Shown: positions 1 through 6,267 of the stretch, piece after piece
Position numbering within the stretch: the first letter of the stretch is position 1
How the letters are laid out: the number at the start of each line of letters is the position of its first letter
Origin: Nitrososphaerota archaeon
GTDB lineage: Archaea; Thermoproteota; Nitrososphaeria; Nitrososphaerales; CADDZS01
Direction: 5' to 3'
Length of the DNA: 15,375 bases
Assembly: GCA_027314685.1 (NCBI GenBank)
Contig: DAHVAI010000490.1
Span: 1-15,375 of the forward strand
The notes under the pieces: generated by a model
Seen by the model: only the letters and a program-made list of their open reading frames with translations
What the model was told of the DNA's origin: nothing
Database searches by the model: none
Made by a program: the position numbers and the translations under genes

Positions 1-2
1 AA

Positions 3-128
3 GTCTTTGAGCAACTCGCAGGGAAAGTCTCGAGCGAGAGGCAAGTGAGGGATGCAAGTGTCGGGCTGATTCATTCGATGGGAGGCGCTGGTGTCACTGT
101 CCAGATCCACATCCTGGAGAGGCGATGA
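3..128 (+). CDS. Thiolase (acetyl-CoA acetyltransferase family), C-terminal fragment
   Basis: This is the last 41 codons of a gene entering from the left edge, ending in TGA. The readable tail (VFEQLAGK at its start, then GLIHSMGGAGVTVQIHIL) matches residue for residue in pattern the C-terminus of the complete thiolase at 559-1722 (VVEIFEQLHGK, then GLTHNVGATGGSCAVHIF). It is therefore the C-terminal strand of an SCP2-type thiolase-fold enzyme, which makes or breaks a C-C bond between acyl-CoA units in the cytosol. The catalytic nucleophile region lies outside the window, so its activity cannot be judged. The next gene, a DUF35 protein, starts 3 bp after the stop, the usual archaeal thiolase-DUF35 pairing. 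Confidence 0.85.
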   Translation, partial: VFEQLAGKVSSERQVRDASVGLIHSMGGAGVTVQIHILERR

Positions 129-131
129 TGA

Positions 132-512
132 ATGCCAGAAAAATTGACCGTAGACCAATTTTACGAGAGTGGAAGGGCCGGCAAGTTGATAGGTCTAAAG
201 TGCGACTCGGCTCATTTTACTGTTCCACCCAGACATTGCTGTTCTGTTTGCAATTCAACAAACGTTGAAACCGTCGAACTCTCAGGAAAGGGAAGAATCG
301 TCTCTTTCACCGAGGTGAATGTCAAGACGAAGGAGTTCCCGCTGCCAACTCCTTACGTGCTCTCACTAGTGACTCTAGATGAAGGCGGCAACCTTCTAGG
401 CATCTTCAGCGGCTCTGCAAATCTCTTAGAGCATGGCACCAAGGTTTCTGTGATCTTTCGAGATATCGGCGACAATGCAAAATGGCCCAGAGTCTTCTTT
501 GAGCCAATTTGA
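132..512 (+). CDS. DUF35 OB-fold / zinc-ribbon protein, thiolase partner (module 1)
   Basis: This 126-residue protein is predicted to be a DUF35 acyl-CoA-associated subunit. It has an N-terminal helix, a rubredoxin-like zinc ribbon (about residues 22-42) and a C-terminal OB-fold (about 50-126). In characterised archaeal complexes, DUF35 proteins bridge a thiolase and a partner enzyme and bind CoA thioesters. The ribbon is degenerate. The second pair is intact (C37-x2-C40) with the typical preceding PPR, but the first reads C24-D-S-A-H28 where C-x2-C is usual, so one ligand is either His28 or lost. The start follows a purine-rich GGAGAGG at 116-122, and the gene lies 3 bp after the thiolase stop, so translational coupling is likely. 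The family is confident; the acyl substrate is unknown. Confidence 0.85.
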   Translation: MPEKLTVDQFYESGRAGKLIGLKCDSAHFTVPPRHCCSVCNSTNVETVELSGKGRIVSFTEVNVKTKEFPLPTPYVLSLVTLDEGGNLLGIFSGSANLLEHGTKVSVIFRDIGDNAKWPRVFFEPI

Positions 513-525
513 ATTTGCTTGAATT

Positions 526-533
526 CTTATTAG
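526..533 (+). promoter_or_regulatory. Weak TATA-like element before the SCP2 thiolase
   Basis: CTTATTAG lies in a short AT-rich gap (513-558), centred about 29 bp before the ATG at 559. That is slightly farther than the 26-27 bp expected for a leaderless archaeal promoter. Expression by read-through from the preceding pair is equally possible. Confidence 0.25.
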
Positions 534-558
534 TCTGAAACGACCTGTTTACTTCATC

Positions 559-1722
559 ATGAGAAATGTGTACGTTCTCAATGTCGGAATCACAAAGTAC
601 GGCAAATCTCCTCTCTCTGCAAGAGAGTTGGCTATTGAAGCATCGAAGAAGGCCATAGTAGAAGCTGGTATATCACCGACCGACATCCAAGCCGGGTTTG
701 TTGCAAATGCTTTCTCGCTTTCCGAAAAGCAGGGCCACCTTGGACCTATCGTAATGTCAGGACTGGGGATTCCTGATGTTCCTGCATCAACAATAGAATC
801 TGCTTGCGCGAGTGGCTCAACCGCGATTAGGGAGGCGTGGGTCAACATTGGCGCGGGGCTGTATGATTGCATGCTAGTTGCCGGAGTCGAGAAGGTTAGC
901 CAACTGGACACCATAACTGCTACAACTTATTTTTCGTTTGGATCTGACTACATTTTTGAAGGTGCCTGTGGAGCTTCTTTCCCTGGTTTGTATGGTGCGT
1001 TAGCTAGGGCGCACATGACAAAGTACGGAACTACCGAAACGCAACTAGCCACTGTTGCCGTGAAAAATCACGAGAATGCTTTGAGCAATCCGAACGCACA
1101 CCTGCACAAGAAGATAACGATAGATGATGTGATGCACTCACCTGTTATTGCAAGTCCTTTGAAACTATTTGACGCCTGTCCTTTTTCTGATGGCGGGGCG
1201 GCTGCGATTCTCTGCAGCGACGAGTTCTTGAAGAAGATAAAGGGAACAATGTCTGGCTCGATTCTGATCCGTGGTTCCGGTAGGGCAGGCGGAACAGGGG
1301 CATTGCACCAAAGAGAGGACATGACTTCGCTCAACTCGGCGGTTCTTGCAGGAAGGGAGGCGTTCAAGCGAGCGAACCTCATGCAGAAGGATATCGACTT
1401 TGCCGAGGTGCATGACTGCTTTACAATCGCTGAACTTGTCGCTTTAGAAGACCTTGGGTTTATCCCGCGCGGGCAAGCTGCGAAGCTTTCTTCCGAAGGA
1501 TACACCAAGATAGATGGCAAGCTGCCGGTAAATCCCTCTGGGGGATTAAAGGCAAAGGGCCATCCTGTCGGCGCCACTGGTGTTGGACAAGTCGTTGAGA
1601 TTTTTGAACAGCTTCACGGCAAGGCTGGCGGTCGTCAGGTTAAGGATGCGAGGATAGGTCTGACTCATAATGTTGGCGCCACTGGCGGCAGCTGCGCCGT
1701 GCACATCTTCGAATCAGTGTGA
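559..1722 (+). CDS. SCP2-type thiolase (acetyl-CoA C-acyltransferase family), module 2
   Basis: This 387-residue enzyme is full length for archaeal SCP2-type thiolases, which condense two acyl-CoAs or cleave 3-ketoacyl-CoA with CoA in the cytosol. The expected motifs are all visible. Nucleophile Cys83 sits in ESACASGS. The HDCF motif, characteristic of SCP2 thiolases, is at 285-288 (His285, Cys287). NPSGG is at 325-329, followed by GHPVGATG with His335, and the terminal HNVGATGG loop follows at about 370-377. It should therefore be catalytically competent. The ATG start at 559 is 46 bp after the previous stop. A weak TATA-like CTTATTAG at 526-533 lies about 29 bp upstream, so it may have its own leaderless transcript as well as read-through. 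A DUF35 gene follows after 6 bp. Whether it makes acetoacetyl-CoA or cleaves longer or branched ketoacyl-CoAs cannot be told. Confidence 0.92.
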   Translation: MRNVYVLNVGITKYGKSPLSARELAIEASKKAIVEAGISPTDIQAGFVANAFSLSEKQGHLGPIVMSGLGIPDVPASTIESACASGSTAIREAWVNIGAGLYDCMLVAGVEKVSQLDTITATTYFSFGSDYIFEGACGASFPGLYGALARAHMTKYGTTETQLATVAVKNHENALSNPNAHLHKKITIDDVMHSPVIASPLKLFDACPFSDGGAAAILCSDEFLKKIKGTMSGSILIRGSGRAGGTGALHQREDMTSLNSAVLAGREAFKRANLMQKDIDFAEVHDCFTIAELVALEDLGFIPRGQAAKLSSEGYTKIDGKLPVNPSGGLKAKGHPVGATGVGQVVEIFEQLHGKAGGRQVKDARIGLTHNVGATGGSCAVHIFESV

Positions 1723-1728
1723 GTTGGT

Positions 1729-2121
1729 ATGAGCGAATTATCTCAAGATAATACACCTCTTACGGTGAAGGAGTACCAGGAGGCAATCAGGGAAGGAAGA
1801 ATCGAAGGTTACAAATGCAAGAACTGCGGTCACAAGCAGATTGACATCATCGAATTCTGTCCAGTCTGCCATAAACCAGACCTTGCAAAGGCAGTTTTTT
1901 CTGGCACGGGAACGGTCGTGACATACACTATACAACAGGTTGCGCCGGAGCAGTTCATGAACGAGGTACCCTATGCTTGGGCCGTGATTCAGCTGGATGA
2001 TGGCCCAAGAGTAACTGGGTGGATTCCTTTCATATCAAAGCCGTCTGATCTTCCCATAGGTCAGAAGGTCACTTTCAAAAAATCATATCTTCCCGGAACT
2101 GTTTTTGAGAAAGTCAAGTAA
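1729..2121 (+). CDS. DUF35 OB-fold / zinc-ribbon protein, thiolase partner (module 2)
   Basis: This 130-residue DUF35 protein has a complete zinc ribbon (C30-x2-C33 and C44-x2-C47), an N-terminal helix (about residues 11-27) and a C-terminal OB-fold ending near residue 130. Its start lies 6 bp after the thiolase stop, so the two are very likely co-translated and form a thiolase-DUF35 complex. DUF35 subunits in such complexes hold the CoA thioester and assist channelling between active sites. No HMG-CoA synthase gene accompanies it here, unlike the characterised archaeal acetoacetyl-CoA thiolase/HMG-CoA synthase assembly, so a role in degradation or an unknown condensation is equally possible. 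Compared with module 1, its metal site is canonical. Confidence 0.88.
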   Translation: MSELSQDNTPLTVKEYQEAIREGRIEGYKCKNCGHKQIDIIEFCPVCHKPDLAKAVFSGTGTVVTYTIQQVAPEQFMNEVPYAWAVIQLDDGPRVTGWIPFISKPSDLPIGQKVTFKKSYLPGTVFEKVK

Positions 2122-2128
2122 CTTGGAG

Positions 2129-2151
2129 AGCTTGTGCCTTTAGCACGAGCT
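2129..2151 (+). terminator. Stem-loop just after the DUF35 gene, possible terminator
   Basis: The arms AGCTTGTGC (2129-2137) and GCACGAGCT (2143-2151) pair over 9 bp with one G-U wobble and a 5-nt loop, starting 8 bases after the stop codon. The position suggests an mRNA 3' end or processing site for the two thiolase-DUF35 modules. Only a short, weak T-rich stretch follows, so true terminator activity is uncertain. Confidence 0.4.
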
Positions 2152-2257
2152 AAGCGCTAAATTTGTTCAGCTGTTCTTATCTCTAGAACGATCTTCTCTT
2201 AGTGTGAAATGCTCGAATCGGTTTCAATCTTGCAGTAAATCTCTGTTCTACTGCCTA

Positions 2258-2267
2258 GAGTTAAGTA
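2258..2267 (+). promoter_or_regulatory. TATA-like element for the SIMPL-domain gene
   Basis: GAGTTAAGTA is centred about 26 bp upstream of the ATG at 2290, the spacing expected for a leaderless archaeal transcript. This supports 2290 over the in-frame GTG at 2272. The match to a consensus TATA box is only moderate. Confidence 0.35.
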
Positions 2268-2289
2268 GACCGTGGCTGTCGTTCCCGCC

Positions 2290-3081
2290 ATGCAAAGCGC
2301 CAGTCGTACTGCACCTCTTATGATCGGAGTTCTAGTCTTGGTCGTGATTATAGCATCGTCCACTGCGTTCGTGGCTTACTTGACATACAATCCAAGATCG
2401 GCTGCTCAGAATGTAAGTTCGGGATCAACGACCAGCTCAATCACCGTGTCTGGCACAGGTCAGATTAGCTATACGCCAAATGAAGCTCTGGTCCAAGTCA
2501 GCGTCGAGACCCAGAATTCGAGCGCCTCTGCGGCGACGTCAGAGAATGCCATGGCCGTAGCGCACATGATAAAATCCCTTAACAGAATGGGCATCTCAAA
2601 CAGCAGCATCCAGACAGAGGGCTACAACTTCTCACCTAACTATTCGACTTGCTACTCCGGTTCCTACATTCCGCAAATGACGGGATATTCCGTTACAAAT
2701 TCGCTCCAGGTAAATATCACGTCAAACGATCCGATGCAGCTCGGTGTGAACGCAGGACTGGTCATTGATACTACAGTCAACGCAGGAGCCAGTGGAATCA
2801 GCCTCTCTTTCGGCGCGACCAATTCTGTAATCAACCAACTCACAAACGAGGCACTTCAGAACGCGGTCTCTTCCGCAAGCACTCAAGCTCGTGCGATTGC
2901 GAGCTCCCTCGGTGTTTCAATCACAGGGGTGGTCAGTTCAACGCAGGGAAGCGTAAACGCGCCTCAACCATTCTATGTTTATGCCGGAGCAGCAGATATC
3001 GTGGCACCTATTCAAACGCCAATAGTGCCTGGAACGCACACAATCACCCAGACAGTCCAAGTGGTCTACGCGATAAGCTGA
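2290..3081 (+). CDS. Membrane-anchored SIMPL-domain (DUF541) protein
   Basis: This protein of about 263 residues (269 if the GTG at 2272 is used) has one hydrophobic segment near the N-terminus, about residues 9-32, rich in Val, Leu and Ile. A low-complexity Ser/Thr linker and a SIMPL (DUF541) domain to the C-terminus follow. Typical SIMPL features are visible: an opening ITVSGTGQISYTPNEA strand, a helix with many Ala and Ser, a central MTGYSVTNSLQVNI segment, an Ala-rich helix, and a closing PGTHTITQTVQVVYAI strand. The domain is expected outside the cell, tethered to the membrane. The molecular function of archaeal SIMPL proteins is not established; some bacterial members are envelope-stress or oligomeric periplasmic proteins. 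The gene stands alone, with non-coding DNA on both sides and no obvious tie to the acyl-CoA genes. Confidence 0.85.
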   Translation: MQSASRTAPLMIGVLVLVVIIASSTAFVAYLTYNPRSAAQNVSSGSTTSSITVSGTGQISYTPNEALVQVSVETQNSSASAATSENAMAVAHMIKSLNRMGISNSSIQTEGYNFSPNYSTCYSGSYIPQMTGYSVTNSLQVNITSNDPMQLGVNAGLVIDTTVNAGASGISLSFGATNSVINQLTNEALQNAVSSASTQARAIASSLGVSITGVVSSTQGSVNAPQPFYVYAGAADIVAPIQTPIVPGTHTITQTVQVVYAIS

Positions 3082-3240
3082 TCTACCTGAATTCAAGGTG
3101 GTTTGCTGAGAGTCAAGGTATCTCGCAAACACACCGAACCACATTACTTCGGTTCGAGTAGTATCTTTCAAGAGAGCCCGGTTATTTGAAAACAGTATTC
3201 GATCGCATTTGTGTTTCCCATGGAAGAGATGTGACCAAGG

Positions 3241-3270
3241 GTGGCGGTTTGGAGTAGCTTAAACCGCCAC
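3241..3270. repeat. Perfect 10-bp inverted repeat with 10-nt spacer
   Basis: GTGGCGGTTT (3241-3250) is exactly complementary to AAACCGCCAC (3261-3270), separated by 10 bases. It could fold as an RNA hairpin or form a two-half-site operator with 20-bp centre-to-centre spacing. It lies 160 bp after the SIMPL stop, somewhat far for that gene's terminator. Confidence 0.7.
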
Positions 3271-3274
3271 AAGC

Positions 3275-3288
3275 TTTCTTTAAAGAAA
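3275..3288. repeat. Perfect 14-bp palindrome TTTCTTTAAAGAAA
   Basis: This gapless palindrome starts 4 bp after the 10-bp inverted repeat. Its core TTTAAA could double as a TATA-like element in either direction, although no start codon lies about 26 bp away on either side. A homodimeric regulator site is another possibility. Confidence 0.6.
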
Positions 3289-3350
3289 CTCTTGATCCAT
3301 CATCGAAAAGAAAAATTGATCTCCAGATTTTTGATAGCGTGTTGTTTGAG

Positions 3351-3381
3351 GCTCACAGAGCTTGTTTCAAGCTCTGTGAGC
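3351..3381. repeat. Strong hairpin: perfect 14-bp stem, TTT loop
   Basis: GCTCACAGAGCTTG (3351-3364) pairs perfectly with CAAGCTCTGTGAGC (3368-3381) across a 3-nt loop. It is 133 bp upstream of the acyl-CoA synthetase start. No T-tract follows, so it is not a classical intrinsic terminator. The left-arm core ACAGAGCTTG recurs at 3416-3425. Confidence 0.75.
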
Positions 3382-3513
3382 TAAGAATGACTCGAATTCA
3401 CATGAAACCGTGAGAACAGAGCTTGAGAGCATTTGAACTGAAAGTAAGATGGACGCCATCGAAAGCAAGAAAAAGGAATCCTTAACTCAAAGGATATTTC
3501 TGCAAGAGGTGAA

Positions 3514-5145
3514 TTGCGAAACGATTATCCCCTCACAATTGGAACGCTCCTCAAACAGACAATTCAACGTAGGAGCACTGGTGAGATTGTCTACGACAAC
3601 ACGCGGTATACTTGGACTAAATTTTACGATAGAATTAGCGGACTTGCGTCTGGTCTCTATGCCATGGGTGTTGGAAAAGGTACCAAGGTAGGAGTTGTGG
3701 ACATTGATACCAACAGATACCTCGAAGCATACTATGCGATACCCATGATGGGTGCTGTTCTCCATACAGTCAACGTAAAGCTACCACCTGATCAGATTGC
3801 TTACACTATCATGCACGCTGAAGACAGTTTCATCATGGTCAGAGATGAATTCCTTCCAATGGCTGCGAAGATCTCGCCGCAGCTAAAGTCGATTAAGGGT
3901 GTCATCACCATGAGTGATTCTGGTTCTGCACCGAGCTCTCCGATTCCCAACACAAGATACTACGAAGACATGGCCACATCTGAATCACATTTTGAATTTC
4001 CAGATCTCGATGAACAGTCGCTCGCAACGCTGTTTTACACATCCGGCACAACAGGAATGCCGAAGGGAGTGGTCTTCACTCATAGGCAACTGGTTCTCCA
4101 CACACTAGGTATCGCTTCGGGACTGGGTGACGCGTTTGAAAGACTAAACTCTTCTGACGTACTCATGCCGCTTGTTCCATTTTTTCACGTACATGGTTGG
4201 GGATTGCCGTATCTCAGTGGGATGTGGGGGATGAAGATAGTTCTGATGGGAAGGTACGATCCAAAGAATATCTTGGAGACCTTGCAAAGGGAGAGAGTGA
4301 CTTCTTCGGATATGGTGCCGACCGTGCTTAATCTTGTGCTGAATCACCCTGATGTCAACCAGTATCGAGAAGCTCTATCTCGCTGGAAGGTAATAGTTGG
4401 CGGCGCTGCGCTTCCAATGGAGCTTGCCCTAACAGCGAGAAAGTTTGGCGTAACAGTCATGGCAGGCTATGGCATGAGCGAAACAGCTCCCGTCCTAACT
4501 CTTGGAACTCCCAAGGATGAACAGAGAAATCTCCCAGAGACAGAACTTCTTGAAAAGGTCTTGTTGCAAGCTGGATATGCGGTACCACTGGTAGAGATTC
4601 GCGTCGTGGACCCTGAAATGAAAGATGTTGCTCGCGACGGAAGAACGCTCGGAGAGATCGTCGTCAGAACACCATGGGCTACAGAAGGCTATTACAAAGA
4701 ACCTGAGAAAAGCGATTCGCTCTGGCAGGGAGGTTGGTTGCACACAGGCGACCTCGCTGCAATGAATGAGAATGGTTTGCTCTTGATCAGAGACAGAATT
4801 AAGGACGTGGTCAAGAGTGGCGGCGAATGGATATCCTCGCTATTGCTTGAGGACCTTCTAGTTAGGCATCCATCGGTATTGGAAGCTGCAGTCTTTGGTG
4901 CGAGAGATCCAAAATGGGGCGAGAGGCCGGTCGCTGTTGTTTGTTTGAAGCAAGGAAAACAGGCGTCGGAGAGCGAATTGCTTTCTCATGTCGCCGCTTT
5001 CATTGACGAAGGAAAGATAGCGAAGTTTTGGCTGCCTGAGAAGATAGTCATCATGACGGTTCCGCTACCCAAGACTAGCACTGGCAAGCTTGACAAGAAA
5101 CCGTTGCGAGAGGAGTATTCAAGTGTGCTGACTGATAATCAGTAA
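3514..5145 (+). CDS. AMP-forming acyl-CoA synthetase (medium/long-chain fatty acid-CoA ligase type)
   Basis: This 543-residue adenylate-forming ligase converts a carboxylic acid, ATP and CoA into acyl-CoA, AMP and PPi. Family motifs are complete and in order: the phosphate-binding YTSGTTGMPKG (175-185), YGMSETAP (319-326), TGD (411-413), the hinge IKDVVKSGGEW (429-439) and the C-terminal catalytic lysine in PKTSTGKLDKK (Lys525). The length and the VPFFHVHGWG segment fit the medium/long-chain fatty-acyl group rather than acetyl-CoA synthetase, but the substrate cannot be read from sequence. The start is uncertain. The frame is open from 3448 but has no upstream ATG, so TTG 3514 is chosen because homologues of this type begin just before a YPLT-like segment. 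A GAGGTGA at 3506-3512 is unusually close to it. Confidence 0.9.
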   Translation: MRNDYPLTIGTLLKQTIQRRSTGEIVYDNTRYTWTKFYDRISGLASGLYAMGVGKGTKVGVVDIDTNRYLEAYYAIPMMGAVLHTVNVKLPPDQIAYTIMHAEDSFIMVRDEFLPMAAKISPQLKSIKGVITMSDSGSAPSSPIPNTRYYEDMATSESHFEFPDLDEQSLATLFYTSGTTGMPKGVVFTHRQLVLHTLGIASGLGDAFERLNSSDVLMPLVPFFHVHGWGLPYLSGMWGMKIVLMGRYDPKNILETLQRERVTSSDMVPTVLNLVLNHPDVNQYREALSRWKVIVGGAALPMELALTARKFGVTVMAGYGMSETAPVLTLGTPKDEQRNLPETELLEKVLLQAGYAVPLVEIRVVDPEMKDVARDGRTLGEIVVRTPWATEGYYKEPEKSDSLWQGGWLHTGDLAAMNENGLLLIRDRIKDVVKSGGEWISSLLLEDLLVRHPSVLEAAVFGARDPKWGERPVAVVCLKQGKQASESELLSHVAAFIDEGKIAKFWLPEKIVIMTVPLPKTSTGKLDKKPLREEYSSVLTDNQ

Positions 5146-5164
5146 CGGCAATTGGCGCGGTTTA

Positions 5165-6057
5165 ATGTCGAGGCACTTTGAGCAAAGAACGACAAGTCGC
5201 GTGACCTCCTTCGAACATACGATGTGAAAATTCTTTTCTTGAGACGTTGGGATGCGAGCTCGAAATCCCCTGCAACAGTACTTCTATTCCACGGTATAAC
5301 TGGTTACAGCGAACCTTATCGAAGAATCATTGCAGATTATCTCTCCAATTCCGGCTTTGCAGTTTATGGGTCGGACTTGAGAGGGCATGATCTCTCTGAC
5401 GGAACACGTGGAGATTATCCGAGCAGACCGCGGAACATCAACGACTTGATGGAGACTGCATATTTTGTAAAGGAAAGATCAGAAAAGTTAGCCGTCCTTG
5501 GGCTTAGTCTTGGAGTTTTCTCTGCAATTGCTGCGGAAAACAGTTATCGCGATAAGATCGACGTGCTAGTTCTACTAAGCGCCGCAAAGAAGGTCAAGTC
5601 AATAGTTTATCCTAAACCAACTGCGGTCGCTCTCCTAAAGAGCCTGATTGGAATTTCAATCCTTCGAGGGAGTCCATTGATTGAATACCGCAGAGAAGTC
5701 ATGACCAGTGTGACTGATTCCCTATTCAATTTCTCATATTCTTCTAGGTTCTATTCGGTGATTTATGGTTCAGACGCTATTGCGGTTCTAAGGATGTTTA
5801 AATCAGGCGAAATAGAATCGCTATATCTGGAATTCAGCGAGAGGCTCAAGATTCCTCTGTTCATGAGAGTTGGCGAGATCTATGAGTTGTTCTCAGATGA
5901 ATCAGTAAAGTAGTTCTTCGATTCCATAGATTGAAACGACAAGGAGTTTCTTGTAGCCTGGAGGAAGACATACTTACTTTCCAAATGGTTCTTGGAATCC
6001 GTTAGTCGCATTGCTTCAAACAAAATTCTAGGCTGCAAGTCAGGAATGCGAAACTAA
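5165..6057 (+). pseudogene. Decaying alpha/beta hydrolase (monoacylglycerol lipase/Hydrolase_4-like)
   Basis: The longest intact frame (GTG 5224 to TAG 5913, 229 codons) encodes an alpha/beta-hydrolase fold with the oxyanion HG (residues 23-24), GSDLRGHDLSDG, and a nucleophile elbow G-L-S95-L-G. The frame breaks at both ends. Upstream, ATG 5165 opens a different frame (MSRHFEQRT, then VTSFEHT) that reads like the family N-terminus and must shift between about 5205 and 5224 to join it. Downstream, the main frame continues past TAG 5911 and TGA 5932 through NDKEFLVA and RKTYLLSKW to TAA 6055, the right length and pattern for the missing lid and His-bearing end. The catalytic Asp position is Tyr220 (VGEIYELFS) and the expected His is also Tyr (RKTY), each a one-base change from GAT and CAT/CAC. 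I infer a non-functional esterase/lipase remnant. A truncated protein with a new role is the alternative. Confidence 0.72.
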
Positions 6058-6137
6058 ATTCGACGATTAGTGGATGGCGAATTATCTAGTCTACGAGAAC
6101 GCCATCTGTTAAATTTCTAGAATTTTCATACATATTC

Positions 6138-6158
6138 CAATTATTGCAACAATTATTG
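6138..6158. repeat. Tandem direct repeat CAATTATTG, 12-bp period
   Basis: CAATTATTG occurs at 6138-6146 and again at 6150-6158, separated by CAA. A period close to one helical turn places both copies on nearly the same DNA face, which would suit binding of a regulator upstream of the E1alpha promoter. Chance in AT-rich DNA is also possible. Confidence 0.55.
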
Positions 6159-6216
6159 AATAACCATTAACTTGTATCGCAAATTTATGAGTATTCAAGT
6201 GGATTTCTCCATATTG

Positions 6217-6235
6217 TTTAAAAGCTCACGTGAGC
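6217..6235 (+). promoter_or_regulatory. TATA-like box fused to a 12-bp palindromic operator candidate
   Basis: TTTAAAA (6217-6223) is directly followed by the perfect palindrome GCTCACGTGAGC (6224-6235). A TATA box centred at 6220 would start transcription near 6246, giving a leader of about 22 nt that contains GGTGG (6249-6253) before ATG 6268. A dimeric protein bound to the palindrome would cover the region between TATA box and start site, a typical repressor position in archaea. Confidence 0.5.
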
Positions 6236-6267
6236 GCAAATGTCTCCGGTGGATTGATCGTTTTCTC

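Larger units (their letters stand above)
3082..3513. other. 430-bp structured non-coding region
   Basis: No convincing gene lies between the SIMPL gene and the acyl-CoA synthetase. The stretch holds an imperfect hairpin (CGAACC 3135-3140 with GGTTCG 3151-3156), a perfect 10-bp inverted repeat (3241-3270), a perfect 14-bp palindrome (3275-3288), a perfect 14-bp stem with a 3-nt loop (3351-3381) and a 10-nt repeat of one stem arm (3416-3425). This could be terminators, regulator binding sites or a small structured RNA. The sequence alone does not decide. Confidence 0.5.
6058..6267. other. AT-rich intergenic region before the oxoacid dehydrogenase operon
   Basis: These 210 bp are clearly richer in A and T than their surroundings. 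They contain a 12-bp-period tandem repeat (6138-6158), a TATA-like TTTAAAA (6217-6223) and an adjacent 12-bp palindrome (6224-6235). The E1alpha frame is open through its second half from TTG 6172, but the encoded residues do not resemble an E1alpha N-terminus, so it is treated as upstream sequence. Confidence 0.5.

Noticed and set aside
1068..1577. 169-codon minus-strand frame inside the SCP2 thiolase
   Set aside because: It is entirely antisense to conserved thiolase motifs. Its composition reflects the complement of those codons.
3133..3156. Imperfect hairpin ACCGAACC / GGTTCG after the SIMPL gene as a terminator
   Set aside because: The stem is only 6 bp with a 10-nt loop, competing pairings exist and no T-tract follows. 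It is mentioned only as part of the structured intergenic region.
3449..3691. 80-codon plus-strand frame beginning at ATG 3449, just before the acyl-CoA synthetase
   Set aside because: Most of it lies inside the synthetase gene in another frame and its translation shows no family signal. It does not supply a sensible N-terminus for the synthetase either.
6172..6267. N-terminal extension of E1alpha from TTG 6172
   Set aside because: The 32 residues do not resemble E1alpha N-termini, the stretch is AT-rich and contains promoter-like elements, and ATG 6268 gives a family-like start.
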